A DNA stretch of 64,000 nucleotides from Halomonas citrativorans (GCF_900163645.1 NZ_FUKM01000033.1:291789-355788); one strand, 5' to 3'. Counted from the stretch's first letter, positions 8,452 to 17,110 are shown. Notes: generated by a model from the letters alone, not told the origin. Made by a program: numbers and translations.

Positions 8452-9750
8452 TCAAAGGCCCATAAGTCTGGGTAAAAATAGCGTTATTTCTGGGATGTAA
8501 GTGATCAAAAGTAATGTCATCATAATTACCAAGTAAAAAGGTAAAAGAGGAATCAATAGATTTTCTACCTTTTCCCTGGCAATCCCTGCGCCTACAAATA
8601 AGCCAGTGCCAACGGGAGGAGTAATAGTTCCAATACAGAGATTGAATACCATCACGATACCAAAGTGGACAGGGTCAACCCCGATTTGGTTAGTAATGGG
8701 TAGCAGTATCGGAGTAAAAATTAGTATCGCCGGACCAATGTCCATAAAACACCCGACAGCCAAGAGCATCGCTGTGATGACCAATAAGACGATCACCGGG
8801 TTGTCGGATAATCCAAGAATAATGTTACTTAACGCAGAGGGTAGCCCGGTAATTGACATGGCAAACGACATAGCGGCCGATGCCGCCAATAGAAACATAA
8901 TCACACCGGTTGTCTCTAATGCTTTAATTAAAGCAGCTTGGAAAGCTGAAAAATCAATGGTTCTATAAAAGCCGATGGTTAGTAACATTGTATAGATAAC
9001 AGAAATGGCAGAGGCTTCAACAGCGGTAAAAACGCCAAATACAATTCCTCCAATAATGATAACAATCAAAAATAAGCTGGGAAGCGCATCTGTTATCACT
9101 TTTCGAACGGAGGAGTGGCGTAAGTCTATTTTAGTCGTATAGCCACGAGCCTTAGCGGTAATATAGGCAACGACCATGCAGCCGAAACCCCACAAACAGC
9201 CCGCTATTAAACCGCCTGCAAAAAGTGCGGAAATGGATGTTCCTCCGCTTGCTAATGCATAAAGAATAAACGCGGTTGTAGGGGGGATTAGCATCCCGGT
9301 AGGTGCAGAAGCGATATTGGCAGCGGCAGAAAAAGGTCGGCTGTAGCCTTCTTTTACGCTCATTGGCACCATTACACCGCCAATTGAGGTAGAGGCAGCA
9401 ATGGCTGAACCTGAAATAGCTCCGAACATCATGTTACCCATGATATTGGTATGCGCTAGCGAGCCGGGAATACGACCACTAAATAATTTGGCAAAATTAA
9501 CCAAGCGTAGGGCGATACCGCCATGGTTCATTAACACCCCAGAAAGTATAAAAAAGGGAACTGCCAAGAGTGTAAAGCTATCCAGACTTGATACCATTTT
9601 CTGAGCAGTAGTGAAAATAGCGATCTCAGCGGGTAACGCCATCAAGATGGTAGTGGTTGAAGAAACGGCAATACAAATACCGATTGGCACGCCAATGATC
9701 AGCAGGCCGAGAAACGTTGCGATCAATATAACGCCAGCGTCCAGCATCAT
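8452..9750 (-). CDS. dctM: TRAP transporter large permease, DctM
   Basis: This 432-residue protein is almost entirely hydrophobic, with about 12-13 membrane segments. It contains typical DctM stretches such as PFFILSGVLMNHGG, SGSAIAASTSIGG and PPTTAFILY, plus a C-terminal TPPVGTGLF motif. DctM is the ion-coupled transport subunit of the TRAP complex. Its start overlaps the dctQ stop by 4 bp (ATGA), so QM are translationally coupled. The gene lies in the AT-rich part of the island. Confidence 0.93.
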   Translation of the reverse strand: MMLDAGVILIATFLGLLIIGVPIGICIAVSSTTTILMALPAEIAIFTTAQKMVSSLDSFTLLAVPFFILSGVLMNHGGIALRLVNFAKLFSGRIPGSLAHTNIMGNMMFGAISGSAIAASTSIGGVMVPMSVKEGYSRPFSAAANIASAPTGMLIPPTTAFILYALASGGTSISALFAGGLIAGCLWGFGCMVVAYITAKARGYTTKIDLRHSSVRKVITDALPSLFLIVIIIGGIVFGVFTAVEASAISVIYTMLLTIGFYRTIDFSAFQAALIKALETTGVIMFLLAASAAMSFAMSITGLPSALSNIILGLSDNPVIVLLVITAMLLAVGCFMDIGPAILIFTPILLPITNQIGVDPVHFGIVMVFNLCIGTITPPVGTGLFVGAGIAREKVENLLIPLLPFYLVIMMTLLLITYIPEITLFLPRLMGL

Positions 9751-10238
9751 GGTGTTTCTCTCCTGATGAAATACTTGTTTTTATACAAAATTAAACAGTT
9801 GTTTAAGCAATATACGATGATGAGACTGCCTGACACGGGAAGGGATAAATAAAGAAGGCCTTTGGGGATATTCAGCATGGGATATATCTGGCTCATGCTG
9901 TTTGAGGTAGCTTGCATGCCGCCGTAAATAAGCACTACTGCGGCGAAAATAATAAACAATAATTCTATTGAAAAATCTGAAAAAAATCGCCAGTTACCAG
10001 TTAGCTTATCGGTAAGCAGTGTTAATCGAACATGCTCTCGTTGTCCGGTAACATACGCAATCGCTAACATTGATAGCCATACGAGCGAAAACCTGAGTAA
10101 CGCTTCTGAAACGGTGCTTGGGTTGTTAAGTACGTAGCGTGCAATAACTTGCCAGCTGGCCACACCAACCATGGAAATAAATAGCAGGCAGCATACAAAT
10201 TTTAATATTTTGTCGATGGCAGCGTGTAGCGTTAACAT
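9747..10238 (-). CDS. dctQ: TRAP transporter small permease, DctQ
   Basis: This 163-residue protein has four membrane helices, the usual DctQ architecture. It includes the RYVLNNPSTVSEALLRFSLVWLSMLAIAY-like stretch around residues 30-60. DctQ scaffolds DctM in the inner membrane. It is the first gene of the five-gene minus-strand operon dctQ, dctM, GH105, dctP, isomerase, and it starts 366 bp from the divergent IclR regulator. The Shine-Dalgarno is weak. Confidence 0.9.
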   Translation of the reverse strand: MLTLHAAIDKILKFVCCLLFISMVGVASWQVIARYVLNNPSTVSEALLRFSLVWLSMLAIAYVTGQREHVRLTLLTDKLTGNWRFFSDFSIELLFIIFAAVVLIYGGMQATSNSMSQIYPMLNIPKGLLYLSLPVSGSLIIVYCLNNCLILYKNKYFIRRETP

Positions 10239-10604
10239 TGCAGTTACTCTGTAATGAATAGGCAGGAATAAGGCTAACCTTCTTGTTCCCTTGTGCTTGG
10301 GAATTTATGCTTAAGAAATAAAGTCATATTGTCTCCGTGGCTAGCTTTATTAGCCTGTATATAAGCCAAGTCCGATTTATTATTTTTTGAAGACATCACC
10401 AAAAGCCTTTCTTTCCTATTGGTCCGTTGGTTCTTATTTAATGTATCAATGTGCCTATAAAATTGAAACGTCGTTTCTTTTATACTTTAGTCGTTCGTTC
10501 TCTTTATCCCGCTAGATGAATTTCTTCAGGTAATGGAAAACAGGTGCTTTTTAAGGTAAATTCAGACCAGTAGTCCAATTTTTATGAAACGAGGTATGAG
10601 GCAT
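10239..10604. other. Divergent control region between dctQ and the IclR-type regulator
   Basis: This is 366 bp of AT-rich non-coding DNA between diverging transcription units. It contains the KdgR-like box at 10465-10477. It also has two looser inverted repeats: TTCCC/GGGAA with an 8-nt spacer at 10286-10303, and GGCTA/TAGCC with a 7-nt spacer at 10339-10355. No convincing sigma-70 promoter pair could be fixed by eye. Confidence 0.5.
10465..10477. promoter_or_regulatory. KdgR-like operator
   Basis: GAAACGTCGTTTC is a perfect 6+1+6 palindrome in an AATT...TTTT context. It fits the GAAA-N5-TTTC core of enterobacterial KdgR (IclR family) boxes. It lies between dctQ and the divergent IclR-family gene. 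A degenerate copy lies upstream of kduI at 13150-13162. Binding by the adjacent regulator is inferred. Confidence 0.65.
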
Positions 10605-11414
10605 ATGGTCGCTTCGCAGAAGCCTGATAATGTGGCCGCTGTCATGAAGGTGTTCGCTATTCTTGAAGGGCTTGCTGAGCGGCCGAGCATAGGTCTTTCT
10701 GAGCTTTCACAACGTTCGTTTACATCCAAAAGTACGGCGTATCGCTTCCTGCAGACGATGAAAGAACTGGGCTATGTCTCTCAGGAAGAGGAGACTGAAA
10801 AATATGCTCTTACCCTCAAGTTATTTGAGTTGGGTGGGGCGGCCCTTGAAAATGTCGATATGATTAAGTTGGCTAATGCTGAAATGCAAGCTTTGTCTGA
10901 CAGCACACACGAAGCCATCCATTTAGGTGCATTGGATGAAGACGGTCGGCATATTGTTTATCTTCATAAATACGACTCGCAATTCAATTTATGCATGAAC
11001 TCACGGATTGGCCGACGTAGCCCGGTTTATTCCACCGCTATGGGTAAGACGCTTTTGGCTTGGATGGATGAAAGTAAGGCGCGTCAAATTCTTGAAAGTA
11101 CGGAATTTGTCTCGCGCACTCAGCATACCTTAATCAGCGCAGACGCTGTGATAAGTGAGTTGCCTGAGATTCGCCAGCAAGGTGTGGCTGAAGACCGTGA
11201 AGAAGCGGAGCTTGGTGTGCGCTGCCTATCCGTGCCTGTGTTTGATCGGTTTGGTAAAGCAGTGGCAGCGATAAGTCTGTCTTTTCCGGTGGTTCGTTAT
11301 GATGAGAAAAAACGCGACGAGTACGTCCAGCTACTGTTTAAAGCAGGGCGGCGCGTTTCTGCTGGGTTAGGGTTTCATGAATATAAGTTTACAAGCCCGT
11401 TAGAAGACTCCTGA
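10605..11414 (+). CDS. kdgR: IclR-family transcriptional regulator, KdgR-like
   Basis: This 269-residue protein has an N-terminal winged helix (LSELSQRSFTSKSTAYRFLQTM, about residues 30-52) and a C-terminal IclR effector domain ending AAISLSFPVVRYDE. KdgR-type IclR proteins repress uronate catabolism and are released by 2-keto-3-deoxygluconate. The position between the TRAP/GH105 operon and kduID, and the GAAA-N5-TTTC boxes in both control regions, support this role. Start choice: ATGs exist at 10584, 10596 and 10605. ACGAGG at 10589-10594 best serves 10605. The symbol is by analogy. Confidence 0.8.
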   Translation: MVASQKPDNVAAVMKVFAILEGLAERPSIGLSELSQRSFTSKSTAYRFLQTMKELGYVSQEEETEKYALTLKLFELGGAALENVDMIKLANAEMQALSDSTHEAIHLGALDEDGRHIVYLHKYDSQFNLCMNSRIGRRSPVYSTAMGKTLLAWMDESKARQILESTEFVSRTQHTLISADAVISELPEIRQQGVAEDREEAELGVRCLSVPVFDRFGKAVAAISLSFPVVRYDEKKRDEYVQLLFKAGRRVSAGLGFHEYKFTSPLEDS

Positions 11415-11440
11415 TAACCATGCTTCAAGTTCCAATAAAT

Positions 11441-11470
11441 AAGGCGCCACCATCAGGGGGCGCCTTTTCT
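11441..11470. terminator. Bidirectional terminator between the regulator and kduD
   Basis: The stem AAGGCGCC (11441-11448) pairs with GGCGCCTT (11459-11466). TTTTCTT follows on the plus strand and a T-rich stretch (TTATTTATT) follows on the minus strand. It serves the convergent regulator and kduD genes. Confidence 0.85.
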
Positions 11471-11503
11471 TATGGTACTTGCTAGAGGTGACTTCCCCAC
11501 AAA

Positions 11504-12265
11504 TTAGCGTGCAAGCCACCCGCCATCTACCGCGAGCGTATGACCATGCACGTAATTTGATGCATCAGAAGCCAGAAAGACGGCGGCGCCCGCAAGGTCC
11601 TCGGGGTTGCCCCACTGGCCAGCAGGAATACGGTTTAAAATTTCCTTGCTGCGATCAGGATCATTTCTTAGTGCTTCCGTGTTATTGGTCGCCATATAGC
11701 CAGGCGCAATGGCGTTAGCGTTGATGCCCTGTGAGGCCCATTCATTTGCCATTAGCCGAGTTAGCCCCAGTACACCGCTTTTTGATGCGGTGTAGGAAGG
11801 CACGCGAATACCACCCTGAAACGAGAGCATTGAGGCAATGTTTATAATTTTTCCTCGGCGCTGCTGCTGAATGCAGGCCTGTGCAAATGCTTGGGAGAGA
11901 AAAAAGAGGCTTTTGAGATTTACATCAAGGACATCATCCCAATCCTGTTCAGTAAAACTGAGCGCGTCGGCGCGGCGAATAATACCGGCGTTATTGATTA
12001 AGATATCTGCCTTGCCAAAGTGCTGCTCAGTTTTTTGCATGATTTCAGCGATAGGCGCAGTGCTTCCCAGGTCGGCTTCAATCTCCAAAAACTGGGCGCC
12101 TGCTGCTTCGACAAGCTGCCGTGTTGTTTCGGCAGAACGGCGATTGACCCCCACAATGTTGCAGCCAGCTTCTGCAAGGCCTGAAGCCATGCCTTGCCCA
12201 AGCCCGGTGTTACAGCCGGTAATGATCGCAGTCTTGCCGCTAAGGTCGAACAGCGTGGTTTGCAT
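11504..12265 (-). CDS. kduD: 2-deoxy-D-gluconate 3-dehydrogenase / 2-keto-3-deoxygluconate-forming reductase
   Basis: This 253-residue short-chain dehydrogenase has the nucleotide motif TGCNTGLGQG (16-25), NNAG (91-94), and the catalytic S145, Y158 and K162 in SMLSF and SYTASK. Size and sequence match KduD, which reduces 2,5-diketo-3-deoxygluconate (DKII) to 2-keto-3-deoxygluconate with NADH. It lies 16 bp after kduI on the same strand, so the two form an operon. The next steps (KDG kinase and KDPG aldolase) are not in the window. Confidence 0.92.
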   Translation of the reverse strand: MQTTLFDLSGKTAIITGCNTGLGQGMASGLAEAGCNIVGVNRRSAETTRQLVEAAGAQFLEIEADLGSTAPIAEIMQKTEQHFGKADILINNAGIIRRADALSFTEQDWDDVLDVNLKSLFFLSQAFAQACIQQQRRGKIINIASMLSFQGGIRVPSYTASKSGVLGLTRLMANEWASQGINANAIAPGYMATNNTEALRNDPDRSKEILNRIPAGQWGNPEDLAGAAVFLASDASNYVHGHTLAVDGGWLAR

Positions 12266-12281
12266 GGTTTCTCCTCACGGT

Positions 12282-13118
12282 TTAGCGCAGATTTTCCATT
12301 GGAATATGATCCATGTCCGAGAAGGTCTGATTTTCACCCGCCATGGCCCATATAAAGGTATAGCGCCCCGTGCCTACGCCTGAGTGCAAGGACCAGCTGG
12401 GTGAAAGGGCTACTTGTCGATTGCGGATGACCAGGTGACGTGTTTCCTGTGGTTCGCCCATCATATGAAAGACAACACTATCGTCAGCCATATCGAAATA
12501 GAAATAGGCTTCCATACGACGCTCATGAGTATGGCAGGGCATGGTGTTCCATAAGCTACCTTCTTCAAGACGCGTCATTCCCATCAGTAGCTGACATGTC
12601 GGTAGTACATCAGGAACCAGATACTTATAAATGGTGCGCTCGTTGCTATTGGCAGAATTACCGAGCGTCTGCGGAGAAGCTTGGTCAAGCGTGACTTTTC
12701 GCGTTGGATATTTTTGATGAGCCGGTGTGCAGCAGATATAAAAAACGGCAGGGTTAGAGGCATCAGTACTTTCAAACTGTATCTCGCGGCTCTCTTTGCC
12801 AATATACAGCGCTTCATGCGTGTTCACTGTATGTTGTTTACCATCTACGACGATCTTGCCTGGGCCACCAATATTGATGGTGCCTAGCTCTCGGCGTTCA
12901 AGAAAATAATCGGTGCCCGTGTGTTTGCACATGGACGTAGAGATAGATATTGGCTCATTGACGGGCAATGCACCGCCGACGATCAAGCGGTCAAGGTGAC
13001 TATAAACAAGCGTTAACTCATTTTTAACAAATATCTCTTCAATCAAGAACTGGTCACGCAGCCCTTGGGTGTCGAGTTGCTTGGCATGTTCGCTGTGAAT
13101 AGCTTGACGAAATTCCAT
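12282..13118 (-). CDS. kduI: 5-keto-4-deoxyuronate isomerase
   Basis: This is a 278-residue cupin-fold isomerase of the same length as E. coli KduI. The zinc ligands fall at matching positions: H196, H198 and E203 in [12 protein letters not shown], and H245 in WSLHSG. It converts 5-keto-4-deoxyuronate (DKI), the product of GH105 action, to DKII for KduD. GGAGGATAC immediately precedes the ATG. A sigma-70-like promoter and a KdgR-like box lie just upstream (13150-13191). It is the first gene of kduID. Confidence 0.95.
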   Translation of the reverse strand: MEFRQAIHSEHAKQLDTQGLRDQFLIEEIFVKNELTLVYSHLDRLIVGGALPVNEPISISTSMCKHTGTDYFLERRELGTINIGGPGKIVVDGKQHTVNTHEALYIGKESREIQFESTDASNPAVFYICCTPAHQKYPTRKVTLDQASPQTLGNSANSNERTIYKYLVPDVLPTCQLLMGMTRLEEGSLWNTMPCHTHERRMEAYFYFDMADDSVVFHMMGEPQETRHLVIRNRQVALSPSWSLHSGVGTGRYTFIWAMAGENQTFSDMDHIPMENLR

Positions 13119-13149
13119 GTATCCTCCGGATTGCTGTTCTTGTAAAAAA

Positions 13150-13191
13150 GAAATGGTGGTTCAAAATAACAGGAGCTATATTTCTTTTCAA
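13150..13191 (-). promoter_or_regulatory. kduI promoter with overlapping KdgR-like box
   Basis: On the minus strand, TTGAAA (13191-13186) and TATTTT (13168-13163) are separated by 17 bp and resemble -35 and -10 hexamers. Directly downstream is GAACCACCATTTC (13162-13150). It has the GAA-C----TTTC pattern and TTTT flanks of the better palindrome at 10465, with one arm degenerate. A repressor bound there would sit over the start site. All by eye. Confidence 0.5.
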
Positions 13192-13248
13192 CGCAGCGAC
13201 TCATAACCACCCTGTTTTCTACAGAACAGAGGGCAGAAAATGGTGAAG

Positions 13249-13277
13249 CGCCCCGACCACTTCCTGTGGCCGGGGCG
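13249..13277 (-). terminator. Stem-loop downstream of the DUF1127-like gene
   Basis: CGCCCCG-A-CCA pairs with TGG-C-CGGGGCG around a 7-nt loop. There is no strict U-run, though TTTT follows about 10 nt later on the minus strand. It probably ends the small gene at 13282. Confidence 0.55.
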
Positions 13278-13281
13278 TTGG

Positions 13282-13527
13282 CTATGTCAACGGGCTCCCG
13301 CAGTGGGGACACGTTTCATAAGCATTGCGAGTGTCAGCCTGATGGCGCTGTGTGCGGGCGGCTGCTTCTTCTACGCCATGAATTGAGACCAGTTGGCCGT
13401 GCTCCCAACGCAAGCCGATATCGTTAAGCAGGTGAGCATCGTGTAGACGCAGGTCTGTAGGCAGGCGGCGCTGTATGCGGTGCTTTCTTAGGATTTTTAA
13501 CAGGTTACGGGTAAGGGTGATTGCCAT
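13282..13527 (-). CDS. Small DUF1127-like protein with a C-terminal CPHC motif
   Basis: This 81-residue protein has a basic amphipathic first half. The central segment LRLHDAHLLNDIGLRWEHG resembles the DUF1127 (YjiS-like) core, with its L..L.D.HL.DIGL pattern. It ends in CPHCGSPLT, half of a zinc-ribbon-like CxxC. DUF1127 proteins in other bacteria are small RNA-binding or phosphate/carbon-metabolism modulators; the role here is unknown. ATG 13527 is chosen because GGAGA precedes it by 8 nt; an in-frame ATG at 13542 has a poor ribosome site. Confidence 0.6.
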   Translation of the reverse strand: MAITLTRNLLKILRKHRIQRRLPTDLRLHDAHLLNDIGLRWEHGQLVSIHGVEEAAARTQRHQADTRNAYETCPHCGSPLT

Positions 13528-13837
13528 GAGTTCGGTCTCCATATATTCATTGGGAGGCCGGACGGGCTTGCGGTCAGTCGTTAAGCGAAGGGCTGGTTTT
13601 AACTGAGACTGGCCGCGAGATCGTCGCAGCCAGTGATAGCTCTCTTACTCTGGCGCACGATGACAATAAGCACTCGCCACGTTATGCATAACGCGGGGTA
13701 GCTTATTGGATCGTGTGACGCGGATTTGCCAGCGCATGATAGTTTCTCGGTTAATACAGCGAGTTAAAACAAAGAGGTTGCCTTCAGCAGACAACCTCTT
13801 TGTTTTAACGTATTGATAAAAATGCTGCAACATTTAC
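13528..13837. other. Gene-free interval between the DUF1127-like gene and the ABC exporter
   Basis: This 310-bp stretch holds the promoter side of the small gene and the strong terminator at 13763-13809. A 62-codon minus-strand frame across the terminator has no ribosome site and is not called. Nothing else was recognised. Confidence 0.6.
13763..13809. terminator. Long perfect stem-loop terminator
   Basis: An 18-bp perfect stem (GTTAAAACAAAGAGGTTG at 13763-13780, with 13792-13809) surrounds an 11-nt loop. The A-rich 5' arm and T-rich 3' arm make it work in either direction. It lies 29 bp downstream of the ABC exporter stop (minus strand). Confidence 0.85.
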
Positions 13838-15688
13838 TTAGCGATAACCTTTCGCCTGAAGATGAAATAAATGAGCATAACGACCATTGATGGTCAGCAA
13901 CGCCTCATGCGTGCCGCGTTCAATAATTTCTCCTTGGTCGATAACGAGGATGAGATCCGCATTGCGGACGGTTGAGAAGCGGTGCGATATAAGAATCGTC
14001 ATTTTATTGCGGCTATGCTGCCGAAACCGGGTAAATACGTCGGCTTCAGCGGCAGCGTCCATCGCGGCGGTGGGTTCATCCAGTACTACAATATCGGCCT
14101 CTTCGCGCATGTAAGCACGTGAGAGCGCTATTTTTTGCCACTGCCCGCCGGAGAGTTCCTGTCCGTCCTTAAACCAGCGGCCCAACTGAGTGTTATAGCC
14201 TTGAGGCATGCGTTTGATAAAACTGTCAGCCATGCCATTGCGAGCGGCCTGCTGCCAGCGCTCTTGATTATTAAACGCCTGGATGTCGCCCACGCCCAGA
14301 TTTTCGCCAACCGGCAATTGATAGCGGACAAAGTCCTGAAAAATAACCCCGACGCGTTTGCGTAGCGCACTGCTTTCCCAATCACGAAGATCACTGCCAT
14401 CCAGCAGAATTCGCCCCTTTGTAGGGTGATAAAGCCGCGTTAAAAGCTTAATGAGGGTGGTTTTTCCTGAGCCGTTTTCGCCGACCAAGGCAAGGCTTTG
14501 ACCGGGAGACAGGTGCAGTGAGATATGCTGCAATACCTGCTTGCCGCCTGGGTAAGCAAAGCTTACATCTTCAAAGCGCAGCCCATCGCCGGGAAGCGCG
14601 CCTTGCAAGCGCGTGCCGCCTTCCTGCTGGGTAGGTTGTTCCAGGTACTCGTAGAGGTTGGAAAGATAGAGGTTGTCTTCGTACATGCCGCTGATAGCTG
14701 TCAGGCTTGCAGAAAGCGCAGACTGGCCCTGTTTAAACACCATCAAGTACATGGTCATCTGCCCCAGCGTGATAGCACCTGCAATCGTCTCAACCACTAC
14801 CCATCCATACGCCGCGTAGAATGTTAGCGTGCCCAGCAAACCAAGCAAGAAGCCCCAGCCCTCACGGCGGAGTGTTAATCGCCGGTCTTCGCTAAATAGC
14901 CGGTTGAAAATGTCGCGATAACGTTGCAAAAAAAGCGTCTCAAGGCCAAACAGTTTGACTTCTTTAATGCTGTCTTCGCGGGCCAGCACGGTTTCCAAAT
15001 AGCCCTGCATACGCGTTTCGGGTGAGCGCCTGCGAAACAAGCGAAACGCATCACCTGAAAACTTGGCTTCTGAAACGAACACCGGCAGGGCGCCTGCCGC
15101 TAGAATCAGCAGCGCCCAAGGGGAAAACTGCACAAGCAGTACACTAAAACTGACCAGTGAGATGGCATTTTGCAGCAGCCCGAAGGTTTTATTCACCAGC
15201 GCTAAAGGTCGCGTGGAGGCTTCACGGCGAGCACGTGTTAATTGGTCATAAAGCTCTGAATCCTCGAACTGGCTTAATGATAGCGTGCCCGCTTTTTCTA
15301 AAATCATGACATTGACTTTCTGGCCCAGCAGGGCGCGAAGCAGCGACTGCTGAGCAGAAAGACCGCGTTGGGCCAGTGCGATCAAGGCGATGATGAGAGC
15401 CTCTAACGCCACAAGCTCAAGCACCGGCATAATAATAACCGTCAGGTTAGCGGAAGGGTTGTCGTGATAGGTGTCCATCGCGCTGACGACGCCATCAACG
15501 ATTAGTTGGCCCACCCAGGCACCCGCCGCAGGCAACACGCCAGCCACCAGAGTGCAAAGCGCCAGCCCGAACATCATCCAACGAGAGGTTTCCCAAACAA
15601 GGCCCAAGGCTCGCTTGCTGTAGCGAAAAACGTTGAAAAAACCGTTAACCGACGGGGCATTATCAGAGGTGGAAAACAGTGGAGGCAT
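13838..15688 (-). CDS. ABC exporter, fused permease and ATPase
   Basis: This 616-residue half-transporter has an N-terminal type-1 exporter membrane domain (about residues 35-330, with clear helices near 38-60, 85-107, 175-205 and 280-305). The nucleotide-binding domain follows: Walker A GENGSGKTT (403-411), signature LSGGQ (512-516), Walker B IVVLDE (533-538) and the switch histidine H569. It presumably works as a homodimer. The substrate is unknown; related uncharacterised proteins are annotated as multidrug or lipid exporters. It stands alone, with a strong terminator downstream and no visible Shine-Dalgarno at the chosen ATG, so the start could be later. Confidence 0.88.
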   Translation of the reverse strand: MPPLFSTSDNAPSVNGFFNVFRYSKRALGLVWETSRWMMFGLALCTLVAGVLPAAGAWVGQLIVDGVVSAMDTYHDNPSANLTVIIMPVLELVALEALIIALIALAQRGLSAQQSLLRALLGQKVNVMILEKAGTLSLSQFEDSELYDQLTRARREASTRPLALVNKTFGLLQNAISLVSFSVLLVQFSPWALLILAAGALPVFVSEAKFSGDAFRLFRRRSPETRMQGYLETVLAREDSIKEVKLFGLETLFLQRYRDIFNRLFSEDRRLTLRREGWGFLLGLLGTLTFYAAYGWVVVETIAGAITLGQMTMYLMVFKQGQSALSASLTAISGMYEDNLYLSNLYEYLEQPTQQEGGTRLQGALPGDGLRFEDVSFAYPGGKQVLQHISLHLSPGQSLALVGENGSGKTTLIKLLTRLYHPTKGRILLDGSDLRDWESSALRKRVGVIFQDFVRYQLPVGENLGVGDIQAFNNQERWQQAARNGMADSFIKRMPQGYNTQLGRWFKDGQELSGGQWQKIALSRAYMREEADIVVLDEPTAAMDAAAEADVFTRFRQHSRNKMTILISHRFSTVRNADLILVIDQGEIIERGTHEALLTINGRYAHLFHLQAKGYR

Positions 15689-15754
15689 AGGGAGTTAACA
15701 TGAACCGAGAACGAAAGAAGCTATTATGATGCGTGGGTTGCGTCGCAATAGCCA

Positions 15755-15794
15755 CTTCAACCGCCGGCGCTTTAATAGCGCGCGACGGTTGAAG
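15755..15794. terminator. Interrupted long hairpin after the chromate transporter genes
   Basis: CTTCAACCG (15755-15763) pairs with CGGTTGAAG (15786-15794). Within it, GCGCT pairs with AGCGC. There is no U-run on either side, so it may be a processing or attenuation structure rather than a classical terminator. Confidence 0.45.
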
Positions 15795-15834
15795 CGGGAG
15801 AAGAAGATGAGCACAGGCTCTTTTCGTACAAACC

Positions 15835-16365
15835 TTAGGGAAGGATAAAGGCACCGTATACAAGCGCACCCATTACCACAAACGCGGGATGAACGCTGAA
15901 CCGTATCAGCGCAATCGCGGCAATGGCGCCGATAATCAGCGTATGTACCCACCCCGCGCCATTAACGCCTTCAAGGAAAAAGCCAAACGTTAACCACACC
16001 ATCATAATGGCGATCACTGGGCGTACCCATTGGCTCATACGCTTGACTTGGGGCGACTCGCGATGACGGTACAAAAGTCCTAGTGCGGCAATCATCAGCA
16101 GTAGCGAAGGCACAACAGTTGCCGCTATCGCGACGGCGGCACCGCCGATGCCGGCCACTTCATAACCCACGTAGCCGGCCATTTTAGTAGCAATCGGGCT
16201 AGGCAGCGCGTTTCCAAGTGCAAGCGTTTCCGCGAAACCCTGAGACGTCATCCAGCCATAGCGGCCGACTACTTCGGCTTCAAGCAGGGGGATAATGGCT
16301 GGGCCACCGCCGTAGCCAACAATGTTCGGGACAAAAAATGCCAGGAAGAGCTCCCAATAAATCAT
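15835..16365 (-). CDS. chrA2: Chromate transporter, short-chain CHR subunit 2
   Basis: This 176-residue hydrophobic protein belongs to the CHR superfamily. It carries the family motif GYGGGPAIIPLLEAEVV near the N-terminus and LGNALPSPIATKMAGYVGY about 30 residues later. Short CHR proteins occur as adjacent pairs that together export chromate or related oxyanions. It overlaps the start of the upstream CHR gene by 4 bp. The anion is inferred from family only. Confidence 0.87.
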   Translation of the reverse strand: MIYWELFLAFFVPNIVGYGGGPAIIPLLEAEVVGRYGWMTSQGFAETLALGNALPSPIATKMAGYVGYEVAGIGGAAVAIAATVVPSLLLMIAALGLLYRHRESPQVKRMSQWVRPVIAIMMVWLTFGFFLEGVNGAGWVHTLIIGAIAAIALIRFSVHPAFVVMGALVYGAFILP

Positions 16366-16919
16366 GCTGAGCGCTCCGCTTTTTTAGCCGTGGAAGGGCG
16401 TAACAGCGCCGCCAGCAAAATCGCGCCAATAATAAAACCGGGGTGAATGCCCAGCCAATAAATCAATATGCCAGCGGTAATCGCCATTAGGCTACTGACA
16501 AGCCAACCTAGCGCCTTTTGCGATTTATCAAAGAAGTCCCAGGCCAGTTGCCCCATCATCACCATCACGACGGGAACCACGGCTTGCCCCATCCCACGAA
16601 TCCAGGCCACATCCCGATACCGGCTAAAAACGCCCAGCATGACCACCATGGCAACTATCATGGGAAAACAAACTGCAAGTACCGACGCTATACAGCCACT
16701 AATGCCGCCTACACGGTAGCCGATATAACCAGGCATTTTAGTTGCGATAGGACCAGGTAAGGTGTTGCCAATGGCTAATACATCGGCAAACTCTTCGTCC
16801 GTCAGCCATTGGTGGCGTGTAACGACTTCTGCATGTACCAGCGGTATCATTGAGGGGCCGCCACCGAAACCAAAAATACCGACTCGAAAAAAGGCCCAGA
16901 ACAGGGCTGTCTGTTTCAT
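16362..16919 (-). CDS. chrA1: Chromate transporter, short-chain CHR subunit 1
   Basis: This 185-residue membrane protein is homologous to the next gene. It has GFGGGPSMIPLVHAEVV at 17-33 and IGNTLPGPIATKMPGYIGYRVGG around 50-72, both CHR hallmarks. It is translationally coupled to the second subunit through a 4-bp ATGA overlap. It is divergent from a GntR regulator across 191 bp, which is probably its regulator. Confidence 0.88.
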   Translation of the reverse strand: MKQTALFWAFFRVGIFGFGGGPSMIPLVHAEVVTRHQWLTDEEFADVLAIGNTLPGPIATKMPGYIGYRVGGISGCIASVLAVCFPMIVAMVVMLGVFSRYRDVAWIRGMGQAVVPVVMVMMGQLAWDFFDKSQKALGWLVSSLMAITAGILIYWLGIHPGFIIGAILLAALLRPSTAKKAERSA

Positions 16920-17110
16920 CAGCGTGTCACGCTATGGTAAGCAGGCCGAAAACGGTAGTAGATGCGTTGAAAAACCATATTTTCTCTTTATATCGTTTAT
17001 AAGTGATAAAATCGATTATTTTTCAGGATAGAATAATATAATCAAGAGCGTTAGCAGGCGTCAAACGGAATAAATGATATGCGCTCACCGGTGGATGAAA
17101 GGACCCTACC

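Noticed and set aside
13645..13833. 62-codon minus-strand frame near the ABC exporter
   Set aside because: It reads through the 18-bp terminator stem and lacks a ribosome site.
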